In this document: piece after piece, positions 8,358 through 15,704 of the stretch
Layout: every line of letters begins with the position of its first letter
How positions within the stretch are numbered: the stretch's first letter is position 1
Source: SZUA-365 sp964635845
GTDB lineage: Bacteria > Bacteroidota > Ignavibacteria > SZUA-365
Length of the DNA: 19,459 nucleotides
Assembly: GCA_964635845.1 (NCBI GenBank)
Contig: CAZWNO010000079.1
Coordinates: forward strand, 1 to 19,459
Direction: 5' to 3'
Program-made: the position numbers and the translations under genes
Notes under the pieces: model-generated
The model's database searches: none
What the model saw: only the letters and a program-made list of their open reading frames with translations
What the model was told of the DNA's origin: nothing

Positions 8358-10277
8358 ATGAAAACCTTTCTGTGCATCCTGTTGCTCATCGGGCCGCTGA
8401 GGCTCGTCGCGCAGACACCCTCGGACGACGAAGTGCTCGCAAGGATACGAGGGGAGGAGATCACGGTCGGTGAATTCCGCACGCGCTACGCGCTGGCGGT
8501 GTTTCCGTACAAGGATCGCGAGTACCTCGCGCCGGCGGTAAAGCTGCAGTTCCTGTACTCGCTCATCGCGGAGCGATTGCTGATGATCGAGGCACGCCGG
8601 CTCGGTTTCGATGCGGAGGACCGTTTCCGCCGGAACCGCCGCATGGCGGAAGAGATGTTCATCCGCGATCGGCTGTATCGCGACAGCGTACGGGCGCGCG
8701 TCTCCGTCTCCGTGGAGGAAATCCGGCTGCGCTTCGCGGAGGAACAGCAGCGGATTCAGTACGATTTCCTTTTCCATACAAAGGAGTCGGATATCCTCAA
8801 TCTGTACCGCCTGCTGCGAAGCGGCATTCCGTTCGATACGCTGCTGGCGGAGCAGCAGCGCGTGGTCGGCGACGATCCTCCCGCACCTCGCGATACCGAT
8901 CTCGAACCGGCATTTCGCGCCCGGATCGATTCGCTCGCTCCCGGCGCGGTGTCGTCTCCGCTGCAGGGGGCCGACGGCTGGTACCTGGTGCGCAAGATGG
9001 ATTACGGAAACCCCATCCGCAGCGAGTACGAACTCCAGAAGCAGGCCCGGCGGATCGAAAGCCGGCTGAGAACGGAGAAGGAGGCGGAGGAAACGATCGC
9101 CTTCGTGCGCCGCCTCTGGGACGGGAGGGAAGCGCGGTTCGAGCAGGAACCGTACCGCATTCTCGCACAGGCCCTGCAGGAGGATTACCGTGCACAGGCC
9201 AGGGCGGACACGAGCGACATGCTGCTCGCGAGTGAAGGCGTATTCGATTCCCTGCGCGCGCTCTGGGCGCTGCGGTTGGAGGAACCCTTCGTGCGCATCA
9301 GCGCTCAGCGCATCAGCGCTCAGCGCACCAGCGACGAGCGCGCCAGCGACGAGCGCGCCAGCGACGAGCGCGCCAGCGCGCCTGCCCGGGAAAACGGGGA
9401 ACAGCAGCTGAGCATTGGTGACGCGCTTGACCGGCTGCAGTCTTCGGATCTGCGGCTTCCCGCAAAGGAACTCGCAGCCTTCCCGCAGCTTTACCGGACA
9501 AGAACGCGCGAACTGGTGGATCGCTTCCTGCTGACACGCGAGGGATACCGGCTGGGGCTCGATCGGCACCCGGATGTGCGGACCGACCTGGCGATGTGGA
9601 CCGCGAACGGCCTGGCGCAGATGGTTCCGGAGCTGCTATGGGAGCAGTTCATCGCCAGCGATGACAGCCTGTGGAATTTTTACATCTCGCATCCCGATCT
9701 CTTCGGTCCGCCGGTGGAGGTGAAAATCGTCGAGGTGCTCACGCGCGAAGCGGAGTCCATGCGCTCAGTGATCGAGGAGTTCCGGCGCGGCGCCGGGTTG
9801 CACGAACTCGCGCTGCGATACTCGGTGCGGCAGGGAGCAGCCGAAAGGAACGGGGAACTGGGTTTCTTTCCCGTCACGCAATACGGCGGCATCGGACGCA
9901 CGGCGTTCGGGCTCCGCATCGCGGATGCCGCCGGTCCAGTCGACACTCCCGAAGGCCAGTCTTTCTTCCAGCTCGTGGATAAACGATACCCGGGCACACC
10001 GATCCCGGACTGGAAAAGCCTTCGTGATACCGCGACGGCGGTCATCCGGTCCGGCGTCATGCGATCGAAAACAGAAGCGCTGCTGCGCACACTGGCCTCC
10101 CGCGGCGGAATCACGGTCAATCCGGCACTGCTGGAGCAGGTGCCGGTGACTTCGATGCAGATGTTCACGATCCGTTCACTCGGTTTCGGCGGACGCATCC
10201 CCGCGGTTCCGGGCGTGGCACCGCTGTATGAAGCAGTGATGGAGGGTCTGGGAATGCAGAGCGGTGTGGCGCCGTGA
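8358..10277 (+). CDS. Periplasmic SurA/PpiD-like peptidyl-prolyl isomerase (parvulin type, two domains)
   Basis: This 639-residue protein has a signal peptide at 1-19 (MKTFLCILLLIGPLRLVAQ). A helical SurA-like N-terminal chaperone region spans about 25-130 (DEVLARIRGEEITVGEF, then a Glu/Arg-rich stretch). The first parvulin-like domain, at about 133-215, looks degenerate (DTDLEPAF..., LAPGAVSSPLQGADGWYLVR). A second, more canonical one lies at about 450-542 (NGELGFFPVTQYGGIGRTAF, then PVDTPEGQSFFQLVDK). The family assists folding of outer-membrane and secreted proteins, which fits the surrounding barrel genes. Between the two domains, residues 313-341 form an RISAQ/RASDE pentapeptide repeat encoded by a 15-bp tandem repeat. 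No ribosome site precedes the ATG, but the signal peptide supports this start. The gene stands alone and ends at a bidirectional terminator. Confidence 0.82.
   Translation: MKTFLCILLLIGPLRLVAQTPSDDEVLARIRGEEITVGEFRTRYALAVFPYKDREYLAPAVKLQFLYSLIAERLLMIEARRLGFDAEDRFRRNRRMAEEMFIRDRLYRDSVRARVSVSVEEIRLRFAEEQQRIQYDFLFHTKESDILNLYRLLRSGIPFDTLLAEQQRVVGDDPPAPRDTDLEPAFRARIDSLAPGAVSSPLQGADGWYLVRKMDYGNPIRSEYELQKQARRIESRLRTEKEAEETIAFVRRLWDGREARFEQEPYRILAQALQEDYRAQARADTSDMLLASEGVFDSLRALWALRLEEPFVRISAQRISAQRTSDERASDERASDERASAPARENGEQQLSIGDALDRLQSSDLRLPAKELAAFPQLYRTRTRELVDRFLLTREGYRLGLDRHPDVRTDLAMWTANGLAQMVPELLWEQFIASDDSLWNFYISHPDLFGPPVEVKIVEVLTREAESMRSVIEEFRRGAGLHELALRYSVRQGAAERNGELGFFPVTQYGGIGRTAFGLRIADAAGPVDTPEGQSFFQLVDKRYPGTPIPDWKSLRDTATAVIRSGVMRSKTEALLRTLASRGGITVNPALLEQVPVTSMQMFTIRSLGFGGRIPAVPGVAPLYEAVMEGLGMQSGVAP
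9294..9380 (+). repeat. In-frame 15-bp tandem repeat inside the isomerase gene
   Basis: Five full units begin at 9294, 9309, 9324, 9339 and 9354, followed by a partial unit at 9369. The first two are CGCATCAGCGCTCAG. The third is intermediate. The fourth and fifth are identical, CGCGCCAGCGACGAG. They encode RISAQ, RISAQ, RTSDE, RASDE, RASDE and RASAP. The length keeps the frame, so expansion or contraction would change only the linker between the two isomerase domains. Confidence 0.93.
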
Positions 10278-10325
10278 GAGCGGGGGTAGGAGGATAGAGG
10301 CGTAGGAGGAGAGGAGGGGAGGCGT
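10278..10325 (+). repeat. Purine-rich GGAGG-type tract after the isomerase gene
   Basis: Immediately after the stop codon, the plus strand is almost pure purine for about 48 bases. It consists of irregular blocks such as GGGGGTAGGAGG, TAGGAGGAGAGGAGGGG and GAGGCG. It is an imperfect low-complexity tract with no exact period and no gene. Whether it has a function is unknown. Confidence 0.6.
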
Positions 10326-10343
10326 TGGGGCGAATTGAACGCG

Positions 10344-10369
10344 AAAAGGAAGCCATCAGGCTTCCTTTT
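10344..10369. terminator. Bidirectional terminator between the isomerase gene and tRNA-Pro
   Basis: A perfect 11-bp inverted repeat, AAAAGGAAGCC (10344-10354), an ATCA loop, and GGCTTCCTTTT (10359-10369), reads as a stem followed by a T-run on either strand. It lies between the plus-strand isomerase stop (10277) and the 3' end of the minus-strand tRNA (10381), so it can stop both convergent transcripts. Confidence 0.87.
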
Positions 10370-10380
10370 GCACTTGTTCG

Positions 10381-10454
<74 letters not shown>

Positions 10455-10466
10455 AACAAGAAATTC

Positions 10467-10495
10467 AATATAGCGCGATCACCGAAAAAATGCAA
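10467..10495 (-). promoter_or_regulatory. Promoter of tRNA-Pro
   Basis: On the minus strand, TTGCAT (10490-10495) is followed by exactly 17 bases and then TATATT (10467-10472). The expected start of transcription is around 10460, six bases before the mature tRNA 5' end. This is a good match to a housekeeping -35/-10 promoter. The same DNA also fits a looser TTG-N20-TATATTG pattern. Confidence 0.72.
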
Positions 10496-10559
10496 GGGGC
10501 GGCCGCATCTCCCGGGCGGTCAGGCGGTTATCGGCGATTTGCACCCACCGAGGCCGGGG

Positions 10560-11168
10560 TCAGTAATTGCCGACCTTTCCGCGCAGCTGTTTGTAGAGCA
10601 TTTCCCGGGCGCGGAAGATATGCGCCTTCACTGTCCCCAGTGGAAGCGCGAGTTCCTCGGCGATTTCCTCGTAGCTGCGCTCCTCCTGATGGCGCATGAC
10701 GATCACCAGCCGGTATTTCTCCGGCAGGGCGTCGATCGCGCCGCGGATGGCGGAGGTCTGCTGATCGCGCAGGATCTCACGATCGGGAGTATGTGAATCG
10801 TCGGGAATTTCGTACTGCTGCTGTCCATCGTCCGATCCGATCGGGCGGTCGATGGAGAAGGTCTTCAGCTTGCGCTTGCGGAGGTAATCGATGCAATTGT
10901 TGGTGGCGATTTTATACAGCCATGTGGAAAAGGCAAATTCGTCGTTGAAGGACGGAAGCGAATTGAAGGCCTTGATGAAGGCTTCCTGGGCGAGGTCTTC
11001 GACGTCGCCCTGGTTTCCGACCATGCGCATGATCAGGTGCGCGATCGCATTGTGGTACTTCCTCATGAGGCGCTTGTAAGCCTCCTGTTTTCCCGCAATG
11101 GCGTCCGCGATGAGTTCCTTGTCTTCGAGACGCGACTGCTCGCGCCGTTCTTCAGGTGTCTGGTACAT
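10560..11168 (-). CDS. ECF-type RNA polymerase sigma factor (RpoE/SigW-like)
   Basis: This is a 202-residue sigma-70 family protein. Region 2 spans about 25-98, with DVEDLAQEAFIKAFNSLPSF and FSTWLYKIATNNCIDYLRKR, the classic ECF promoter-melting and -10-binding signatures. Region 4 spans about 142-196, with LPEKYRLVIVMRHQEERSYE and LGTVKAHIFRAREML, the helix-turn-helix that binds the -35 element. The acidic linker DDGQQQYEIPDDSHTPDRE is also common in this group. No anti-sigma factor gene lies next to it: downstream is only tRNA-Pro, and upstream is a divergent phosphodiesterase gene. There is no Shine-Dalgarno before ATG 11168, where the sequence reads ATCATCATCATG. A Bacteroidetes-type promoter candidate lies at 11192-11222. 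Its targets are unknown. Confidence 0.92.
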   Translation of the reverse strand: MYQTPEERREQSRLEDKELIADAIAGKQEAYKRLMRKYHNAIAHLIMRMVGNQGDVEDLAQEAFIKAFNSLPSFNDEFAFSTWLYKIATNNCIDYLRKRKLKTFSIDRPIGSDDGQQQYEIPDDSHTPDREILRDQQTSAIRGAIDALPEKYRLVIVMRHQEERSYEEIAEELALPLGTVKAHIFRAREMLYKQLRGKVGNY

Positions 11169-11191
11169 GATGATGATGTTAATGCATCCGG

Positions 11192-11222
11192 TAAATCTAA
11201 TGGTTCAGGTGCGGAAATCAAA
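11192..11222 (-). promoter_or_regulatory. Bacteroidetes-type promoter candidate for the sigma factor gene
   Basis: On the minus strand, TTTG (11219-11222) is followed by exactly 19 bases and then TAGATTTA (11192-11199). The Bacteroidetes consensus is TTTG-N19-TAnnTTTG, so only the last base differs. The ATG at 11168 would have a leader of about 15-20 bases. Confidence 0.5.
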
Positions 11223-11317
11223 CACGGACCAGCATTTCAGACATGCTCGTCTTGGAGTTGCGGACCCATTTCCCTAAGTTGCATATACAACTCTCGAGTC
11301 GAACATCTGTCGCATAC

Positions 11318-12124
11318 ATGTCTACCATCAATATCCTTTTCATCGGCGATATCGTCGGGGACGCCGGCCTGAACGCGGTCCGGCTTTTTCTTCCATCCCT
11401 TCGACAGAAGCATGACATCGCCTGTGTGATCGCCAACGGTGAAAACACGATGGAAGGCAAGAGCATCAGCGAGCAGCAGTATCGCGCGCTGCAGGAACTG
11501 GGCGTTCAGGTCGTCACCTCCGGAAATCACATCTGGGAGAAGTGGCATATCCAGAAGCTCCTGAGCACGGAGCAGAATCTGCTGCGCCCGGCGAATTATC
11601 CGCGCGACAACCCGGGACGCGGATTCACGGTCGTGCCGATCGGGGCCGCGGGGAGCGTCGGCGTTCTGAATCTGCAGGGCCGCACGTTCATGAGCCCGAT
11701 TGACTGTCCCTTCCGCACGGCGGAGTGGACCGTCGAACGCCTGCGCGAGCAGACGCCGATCATCGTCGTGGATTTCCACGCGGAAGCGACCGCCGAGAAG
11801 ATCGCCATGGGCTGGTTTCTCGATGGCCGCGTCACGGCCGTGCTCGGCACGCACACCCATGTCCAGACAGCCGACGCCAAGATCCTTCCGGACGGCACAG
11901 CCTACATCACCGATGTGGGAATGACCGGGCCGTACGATTCCGTCGTCGGCATGCGCAAGGACATCGCCCTGCGTCGCTTCATCAAGCAGACGCCGCACAA
12001 ATTCGAAATGGCGACCGACGACGTGCATCTCTCCGCCGTGCTCGTGACCGTGGAGATCACTACCGGAAAGGCGGTTTCCATACAACCAATGACACTACCC
12101 GAGTTCGTGACCCATGCAGAGTGA
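11318..12124 (+). CDS. ymdB: YmdB/TIGR00282-family metallophosphoesterase
   Basis: This 268-residue protein matches the usual YmdB length of about 265. All the binuclear-metal motifs are visible: GDIVGDAG (Asp11), NGEN (Glu42, Asn43), SGNHIW (Asn70, His71), DFHAEAT (His154) and GTHTHVQTAD (His179, His181). Family members are cytoplasmic 2',3'-cyclic nucleotide phosphodiesterases. In Bacillus they influence biofilm formation and RNA turnover; the substrate here is inferred from family. I chose ATG 11318 because family proteins start just before NILFIGDIVG. The open frame extends to 11243, but that N-terminus is not family-like. No ribosome site is obvious. Its last 11 bases overlap the start of folD, suggesting translational coupling. 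Confidence 0.9.
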   Translation: MSTINILFIGDIVGDAGLNAVRLFLPSLRQKHDIACVIANGENTMEGKSISEQQYRALQELGVQVVTSGNHIWEKWHIQKLLSTEQNLLRPANYPRDNPGRGFTVVPIGAAGSVGVLNLQGRTFMSPIDCPFRTAEWTVERLREQTPIIVVDFHAEATAEKIAMGWFLDGRVTAVLGTHTHVQTADAKILPDGTAYITDVGMTGPYDSVVGMRKDIALRRFIKQTPHKFEMATDDVHLSAVLVTVEITTGKAVSIQPMTLPEFVTHAE

Positions 12125-13040
12125 TGCGAACCATGGTTTCCCCGCAGGCGGCGCCGCGCATATCATCGACGGCAAGCGCATCGCACAGCTGATCAAGGAC
12201 GAGGTGCGGCAGGATACGGCCGTGCTCCGGGAGAAGCACGGCGTAACGCCCGGATTGGCGTTCATGCTCGTCGGGGAGGATCCCGCATCGCAATCCTATG
12301 TGGCATCCAAGGAACGGGCCTGCGAATACTGCGGCTTCCACTCCACGACGCTGCGATTGCCTGCGGAGACCGGTGAGCAGGAAATCCTCGCCCGTATAGA
12401 TTCCTGGAACATCGATCCCGACATTCACGGCATCCTCGTGCAGATGCCGCTGCCGAAGCATGTGGATGAAGATCGCGTGATCGAGGCGATCTCGCCGCGG
12501 AAGGACGTCGACGGCTTCCATCCGATCAACGTCGGCAAGCTGGTGATCGGACAGGAATGCCTGCTGCCCTGCACCCCGGCGGGGATTCAGCAGCTGCTCA
12601 TACACAGCGGGATCGAGACCGCCGGCAGACACGTGGTCGTCGTCGGCCGGAGCAATATCGTCGGCAAGCCCATCGCGAACATCCTGCTCCAGAAAGCCGC
12701 GGGCGCGAATGCCGTCGTCACCGTGGCGCATTCCGCGGCACCCAATATCGCAATGTTCACGAGGCAGGCCGACATCCTCATCGTCGCCGCGGGTCGGCCC
12801 GGAATGATCACCGCCGACATGGTGAAAAACGGCGTGGTGGTGATCGACGTGGGCATCAACCGCGTGGAGGATGCCTCGACAGCGAAAGGGTATCGCCTCG
12901 TGGGCGATGTCGATTTCGAAGGAGTCAAGACCAAGGCATCGGCGATAACGCCGGTTCCCGGCGGAGTCGGACTGATGACGATCGCCATGCTGATGAAGAA
13001 TACATATCAATCCGCGCAGCGATCCGCCGCGCGGCGTTGA
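12114..13040 (+). CDS. folD: FolD bifunctional methylene-tetrahydrofolate dehydrogenase/cyclohydrolase
   Basis: This 308-residue protein interconverts 5,10-methylene-THF, methenyl-THF and 10-formyl-THF in the cytoplasm with NAD(P). The catalytic motif SQSYVASKERAC holds Tyr62 and Lys66. GILVQMPLP has the active-site Gln110, and KDVDGFHP contains Asp131 and Asp133. The nucleotide-binding part has LLPCTPAGI, VVVVGRSNIVGKP, DVGINR and ITPVPGGVGLMTIAML. The complete set implies a functional enzyme. The first 13 residues (MQSDANHGFPAGG) are longer than in many FolDs. The start lies inside the end of ymdB with an 11-base overlap. The alanine-dehydrogenase-like gene begins 42 bases later. Confidence 0.95.
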   Translation: MQSDANHGFPAGGAAHIIDGKRIAQLIKDEVRQDTAVLREKHGVTPGLAFMLVGEDPASQSYVASKERACEYCGFHSTTLRLPAETGEQEILARIDSWNIDPDIHGILVQMPLPKHVDEDRVIEAISPRKDVDGFHPINVGKLVIGQECLLPCTPAGIQQLLIHSGIETAGRHVVVVGRSNIVGKPIANILLQKAAGANAVVTVAHSAAPNIAMFTRQADILIVAAGRPGMITADMVKNGVVVIDVGINRVEDASTAKGYRLVGDVDFEGVKTKASAITPVPGGVGLMTIAMLMKNTYQSAQRSAARR

Positions 13041-13082
13041 CACCATACCGCAACCAGAACGCAACTGCGATAGAGGTCTCTC

Positions 13083-14192
13083 ATGGTAATCGGAATACTC
13101 AAAGAACGTTTCGAGGACGAACAGCGCGTCGCGCTTTCTCCCTTTGGCGTCGAATCGCTCATCGGCGCGGGTGCACAGGTGATCATCGAATCCGGTGCCG
13201 GCACCGAGGCGCGATTCCCCGATGAGCAATATCAGAAAGTCGGAGCGACCATCGCTTACTCGGCGGAAGAGACCGCGGGGCGTGCGGACATCGTGCTGAA
13301 GGTCATGCCGATGGTCAAGGAAGAATGGGGGCTGTTGCACGAGGAGCACATCCTGATGTCGTTCCAGCTGCTCGGTATGGGGCGGCGGTCGTTCATCGAA
13401 CAGGCGCTCGAGAAGAAAGTGGGCACGATAGCGTTCGAGTATCTCCGGAGCAAGGACGGCAGTTTTCCCGTGCTCCGCGTGATGAGTGAAATTTCAGGCC
13501 AGGTCGCGGCGCAGGTCGCCGGCCGGCACCTGCGTTCCGATCACGGTGGGCGCGGGGTATTGCTCGGCGGACTCGGCGGCGTCGCTCCCGCCGCGACGGT
13601 TATCATCGGAGGCGGAGCTTCGGGCATGGCGGCCGCGCAGGCGGTGCTCGGGCTCGGCGGACAGGTGATACTGCTCGACAACGATCTTGAAAAACTGCGC
13701 TTCGCGGACAGCCATTTCTACAAGCGCATCACGACTGTCGTGTCCTCGCCCGAGAATCTGCGACGGGGGTGCATGATCGCTGATGTACTGATCACCGCGA
13801 TAAATATCAGCGACGAGGAAAGCCACCACATCATCACCGAGGAGATGGTCAAGACCATGAAGCCCGGCGCGGTGATCGTTGACATGTCGATCAACCAGGG
13901 GGGATGCGTCGAGACGAGCCGTCCGACGACGATCAAGGACCCCGTGTTCGTCAAGCACGGAGTGATCCATTACGCGGTCCCGAACATGCCCTCGGTGGTG
14001 GCGCGCACATCGACATACGCGCTGACGAACACGATTCTTCCCTATTTGAAAGGGATGGTGAAAGGCATGGATGAGGAAATGAAAACCGACCCCTGCATCC
14101 GCTGCGGTATCCTTACATGGCAGGGGAAGGCGAGGCATGCCAGCCTTGAAGATATCTACGGAATGGAAGTCGATCCGTTCGAATGCTGCTGA
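13083..14192 (+). CDS. Alanine dehydrogenase/PNT-family protein with altered active-site residues
   Basis: This 369-residue protein starts at an ATG with AGAGGT six bases upstream. The N-terminal AlaDh_PNT domain (KERFEDEQRVALSP) keeps Arg15 and Lys73, which match the substrate-binding Arg15 and Lys75 of classical alanine dehydrogenases. The Rossmann fold has IIGGGASGMAAAQ, with Asp199 at the end of strand 2. Two residues regarded as catalytic differ: the His96 position is Gln95 (MSFQLLG) and the Asp270 position is Asn271 (VDMSINQGG). The C-terminus has a CxxC (Cys338, Cys341) and ends in Cys-Cys. From memory, a Bacteroidota subfamily shares the GGC-ETS, KH-VIHY and GILT motifs and also has Gln at the first position, but retains Asp. 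This protein lacks that subfamily's roughly 35-residue N-terminal extension. Alanine oxidation to pyruvate is the default guess but is not secure. Confidence 0.8.
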   Translation: MVIGILKERFEDEQRVALSPFGVESLIGAGAQVIIESGAGTEARFPDEQYQKVGATIAYSAEETAGRADIVLKVMPMVKEEWGLLHEEHILMSFQLLGMGRRSFIEQALEKKVGTIAFEYLRSKDGSFPVLRVMSEISGQVAAQVAGRHLRSDHGGRGVLLGGLGGVAPAATVIIGGGASGMAAAQAVLGLGGQVILLDNDLEKLRFADSHFYKRITTVVSSPENLRRGCMIADVLITAINISDEESHHIITEEMVKTMKPGAVIVDMSINQGGCVETSRPTTIKDPVFVKHGVIHYAVPNMPSVVARTSTYALTNTILPYLKGMVKGMDEEMKTDPCIRCGILTWQGKARHASLEDIYGMEVDPFECC

Positions 14193-14236
14193 TGGAACCA
14201 CACAATAGAATCGGATTCTGAAGAAGGAACACTTTT

Positions 14237-15561
14237 ATGGAATGGATGTCCATTTATCGAAGTAAGATCAAATCCGCGGAAGATGCGGTGCAGGCGATCA
14301 AGTCCGGAGATCATGTCTATGTTCACCCCGGCTGCGCCGTCCCGGAAGTGCTGATCAAGGCGATGATCGCACGCGCCGACGAATTGAGCGACGTGGAGGT
14401 CGATCATATCCTCACAATCGGAGAGGCGGGGTACGCCACCGAGGAAATGCAGGGGCATTTCCGCCACAACGCGCTGTTCATTGGCGGCAACATGCGCGAA
14501 GCCGTCAACAAGGGTTTCGCCGACACGACGCATATTTACTTGCACCAGATCCCGAAGCTGTTCTATGACCGCATCCTCCCTGTCGATGTGGCGCTCGTGC
14601 ATCTCTCCCCGCCCGATGAGCACGGTTTCTGCAGTTTCGGCGTCGGTGTCGAGATGACCAAACCAGNNNNNNNNNNGCCTGCGAAATGGCGAAGATCATC
14701 GTCGCGCAGGTCAATCCGCAGATGCCCCGCGTGCTCGGCGACTGCTTCATTCATGTCACGAAACTCACACATATCGTCGAGGTCGACACGCCGATACGCG
14801 AAAATCCGCAGGTGGGCGAGCTGACGGATCCGAAAGATCAGGAAGCTTACGACAAGATCGGGGGGTACATCGCGGAGCTGATCGAGGACGAGAGCACGTT
14901 GCAGATGGGCATCGGCGCCATTCCCGATGCGGTTCTCAATTACCTCGAGAGCAAGCGTGATCTCGGGATCCACACCGAAATGTTTTCCGATGGTGTCATC
15001 AAACTGGTGGAGATGGGCGTCGTCAATAACGAGAAAAAGACGCTGCACAAGGGGAAGATGGTCGCCTCGTTCGTGCTCGGTACCAGGACGATATTCGATT
15101 TCATCGACAACAATCCCGTCGTCGAGTTCCACCCCAGCCACTACGTCAATGATCCGTTCATCATCGCGCAAAATCGCAAAATGGTGGCGATCAACTCGGC
15201 ATTGCAGGTCGACATCACCGGACAGGTATGCGCGGATTCCATCGGTCCCCGGCTCTTCAGCGGATTTGGAGGACAGGTGGATTTCATCCGCGGCGCCTCG
15301 CGCAGTCCGGGCGGCAAGCCGATCATCGCCCTGCCGGCGACGGCGAAGAGTGGAGAACTGTCCCGGATCGTACCGCATCTTATTCCGGGTTCGGGTGTGA
15401 CGACCAATCGCGCCGACGTCCATTACGTCGTCACCGAATTCGGGATCGCGTCCCTATTCGGGAAAACCGTCCGGCAGCGGGTGAATGAACTGATACATAT
15501 CGCGCATCCGAAATTCCGTGACGAGCTTCGGACCTACGCCCGAGGCGTCAAGTATATCTGA
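14237..15561 (+). CDS. 4-hydroxybutyrate/acetate CoA-transferase (acetyl-CoA hydrolase family), split by an assembly gap
   Basis: Two halves of one gene flank ten Ns. The first half (14237-14666) starts at ATG with AAGGA eight bases upstream (MEWMSIYRSKIKSAEDAV, then VHLSPPDEHGFCSFGVGVEM). The second half, in a different frame from 14677, continues ACEMAKIIVAQVNPQMPR, GIGAIPDAVLNYLE, GIHTEMFSDG, FSGFGGQVDFIRGASRSPGG and VVTEFGIASLFGK. Joined without a gap the product is 437 residues, almost exactly the length of Clostridium aminobutyricum AbfT. GIHTEM holds the catalytic Glu (Glu238 in AbfT; Glu244 here after joining). The family transfers CoA between acyl-CoA and acetate or another carboxylate through a glutamyl-CoA thioester; the exact acid is not known. 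It is probably co-transcribed with the upstream dehydrogenase (44-base gap) and is followed by a terminator. Confidence 0.88.
14667..14676. other. Assembly gap (10 Ns) inside the CoA-transferase gene
   Basis: Ten Ns interrupt the gene and put its halves in different frames. Upstream reads ACC AAA CCA G and downstream reads GCC TGC GAA. Merging the two flanking Gs gives TKPACEMAK, which lines up position for position with TMQAIKSAK of AbfT as I recall it. The ten Ns are therefore most likely a placeholder for contig ends that overlap by one base. Confidence 0.85.
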
Positions 15562-15594
15562 TCAGCTTCCCGCTGACGGGAAATGACTTCGCGG

Positions 15595-15622
15595 CCGTGG
15601 AGCGCGCTCCCCGGGTTTTTTT
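15595..15622 (+). terminator. Terminator after the CoA-transferase gene
   Basis: The stem is CCG (15595-15597), a T/C mismatch, and GGAG, with a CGCG loop, closing with CTCC and CGG (to 15614). G and seven Ts (15616-15622) follow. It begins 33 bases after the stop codon and closes the metabolic run. A separate short hairpin at 15567-15582 (TTCCCG/CGGGAA) has no T-run. Confidence 0.7.
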
Positions 15623-15629
15623 GCATTGC

Positions 15630-15657
15630 TTTTTGCATTAAACCTCGATACTATACA
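15630..15657 (+). promoter_or_regulatory. Weak promoter candidate for the barrel/OmpA pair
   Basis: TTTTTG (15630-15635), 16 bases, then TATACA (15652-15657). It lies between the preceding terminator and the barrel gene start at 15705, where a promoter is expected, but the -35 match is poor. Confidence 0.3.
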
Positions 15658-15704
15658 CGATCTGTCAGCTGTCGCGATTCTTACATCATAGTTTCAGGGT
15701 TACC

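Noticed and set aside
6633..9569. A 978-codon open frame on the minus strand
   Set aside because: It runs antisense across the ends of three well-supported plus-strand genes, an operon terminator and the heptamer array. Its product is low-complexity where it crosses repeats and shows no domain. It is a GC-driven shadow.
11258..11289. TTGCGG and TATACA as a ymdB promoter
   Set aside because: The spacing is 20 bases and the -35 match is poor, so it cannot be supported.
14237..15561. A real pseudogene or two separate genes at the CoA-transferase
   Set aside because: The break coincides exactly with the ten Ns, and the two halves join to a full-length family member with catalytic residues intact.
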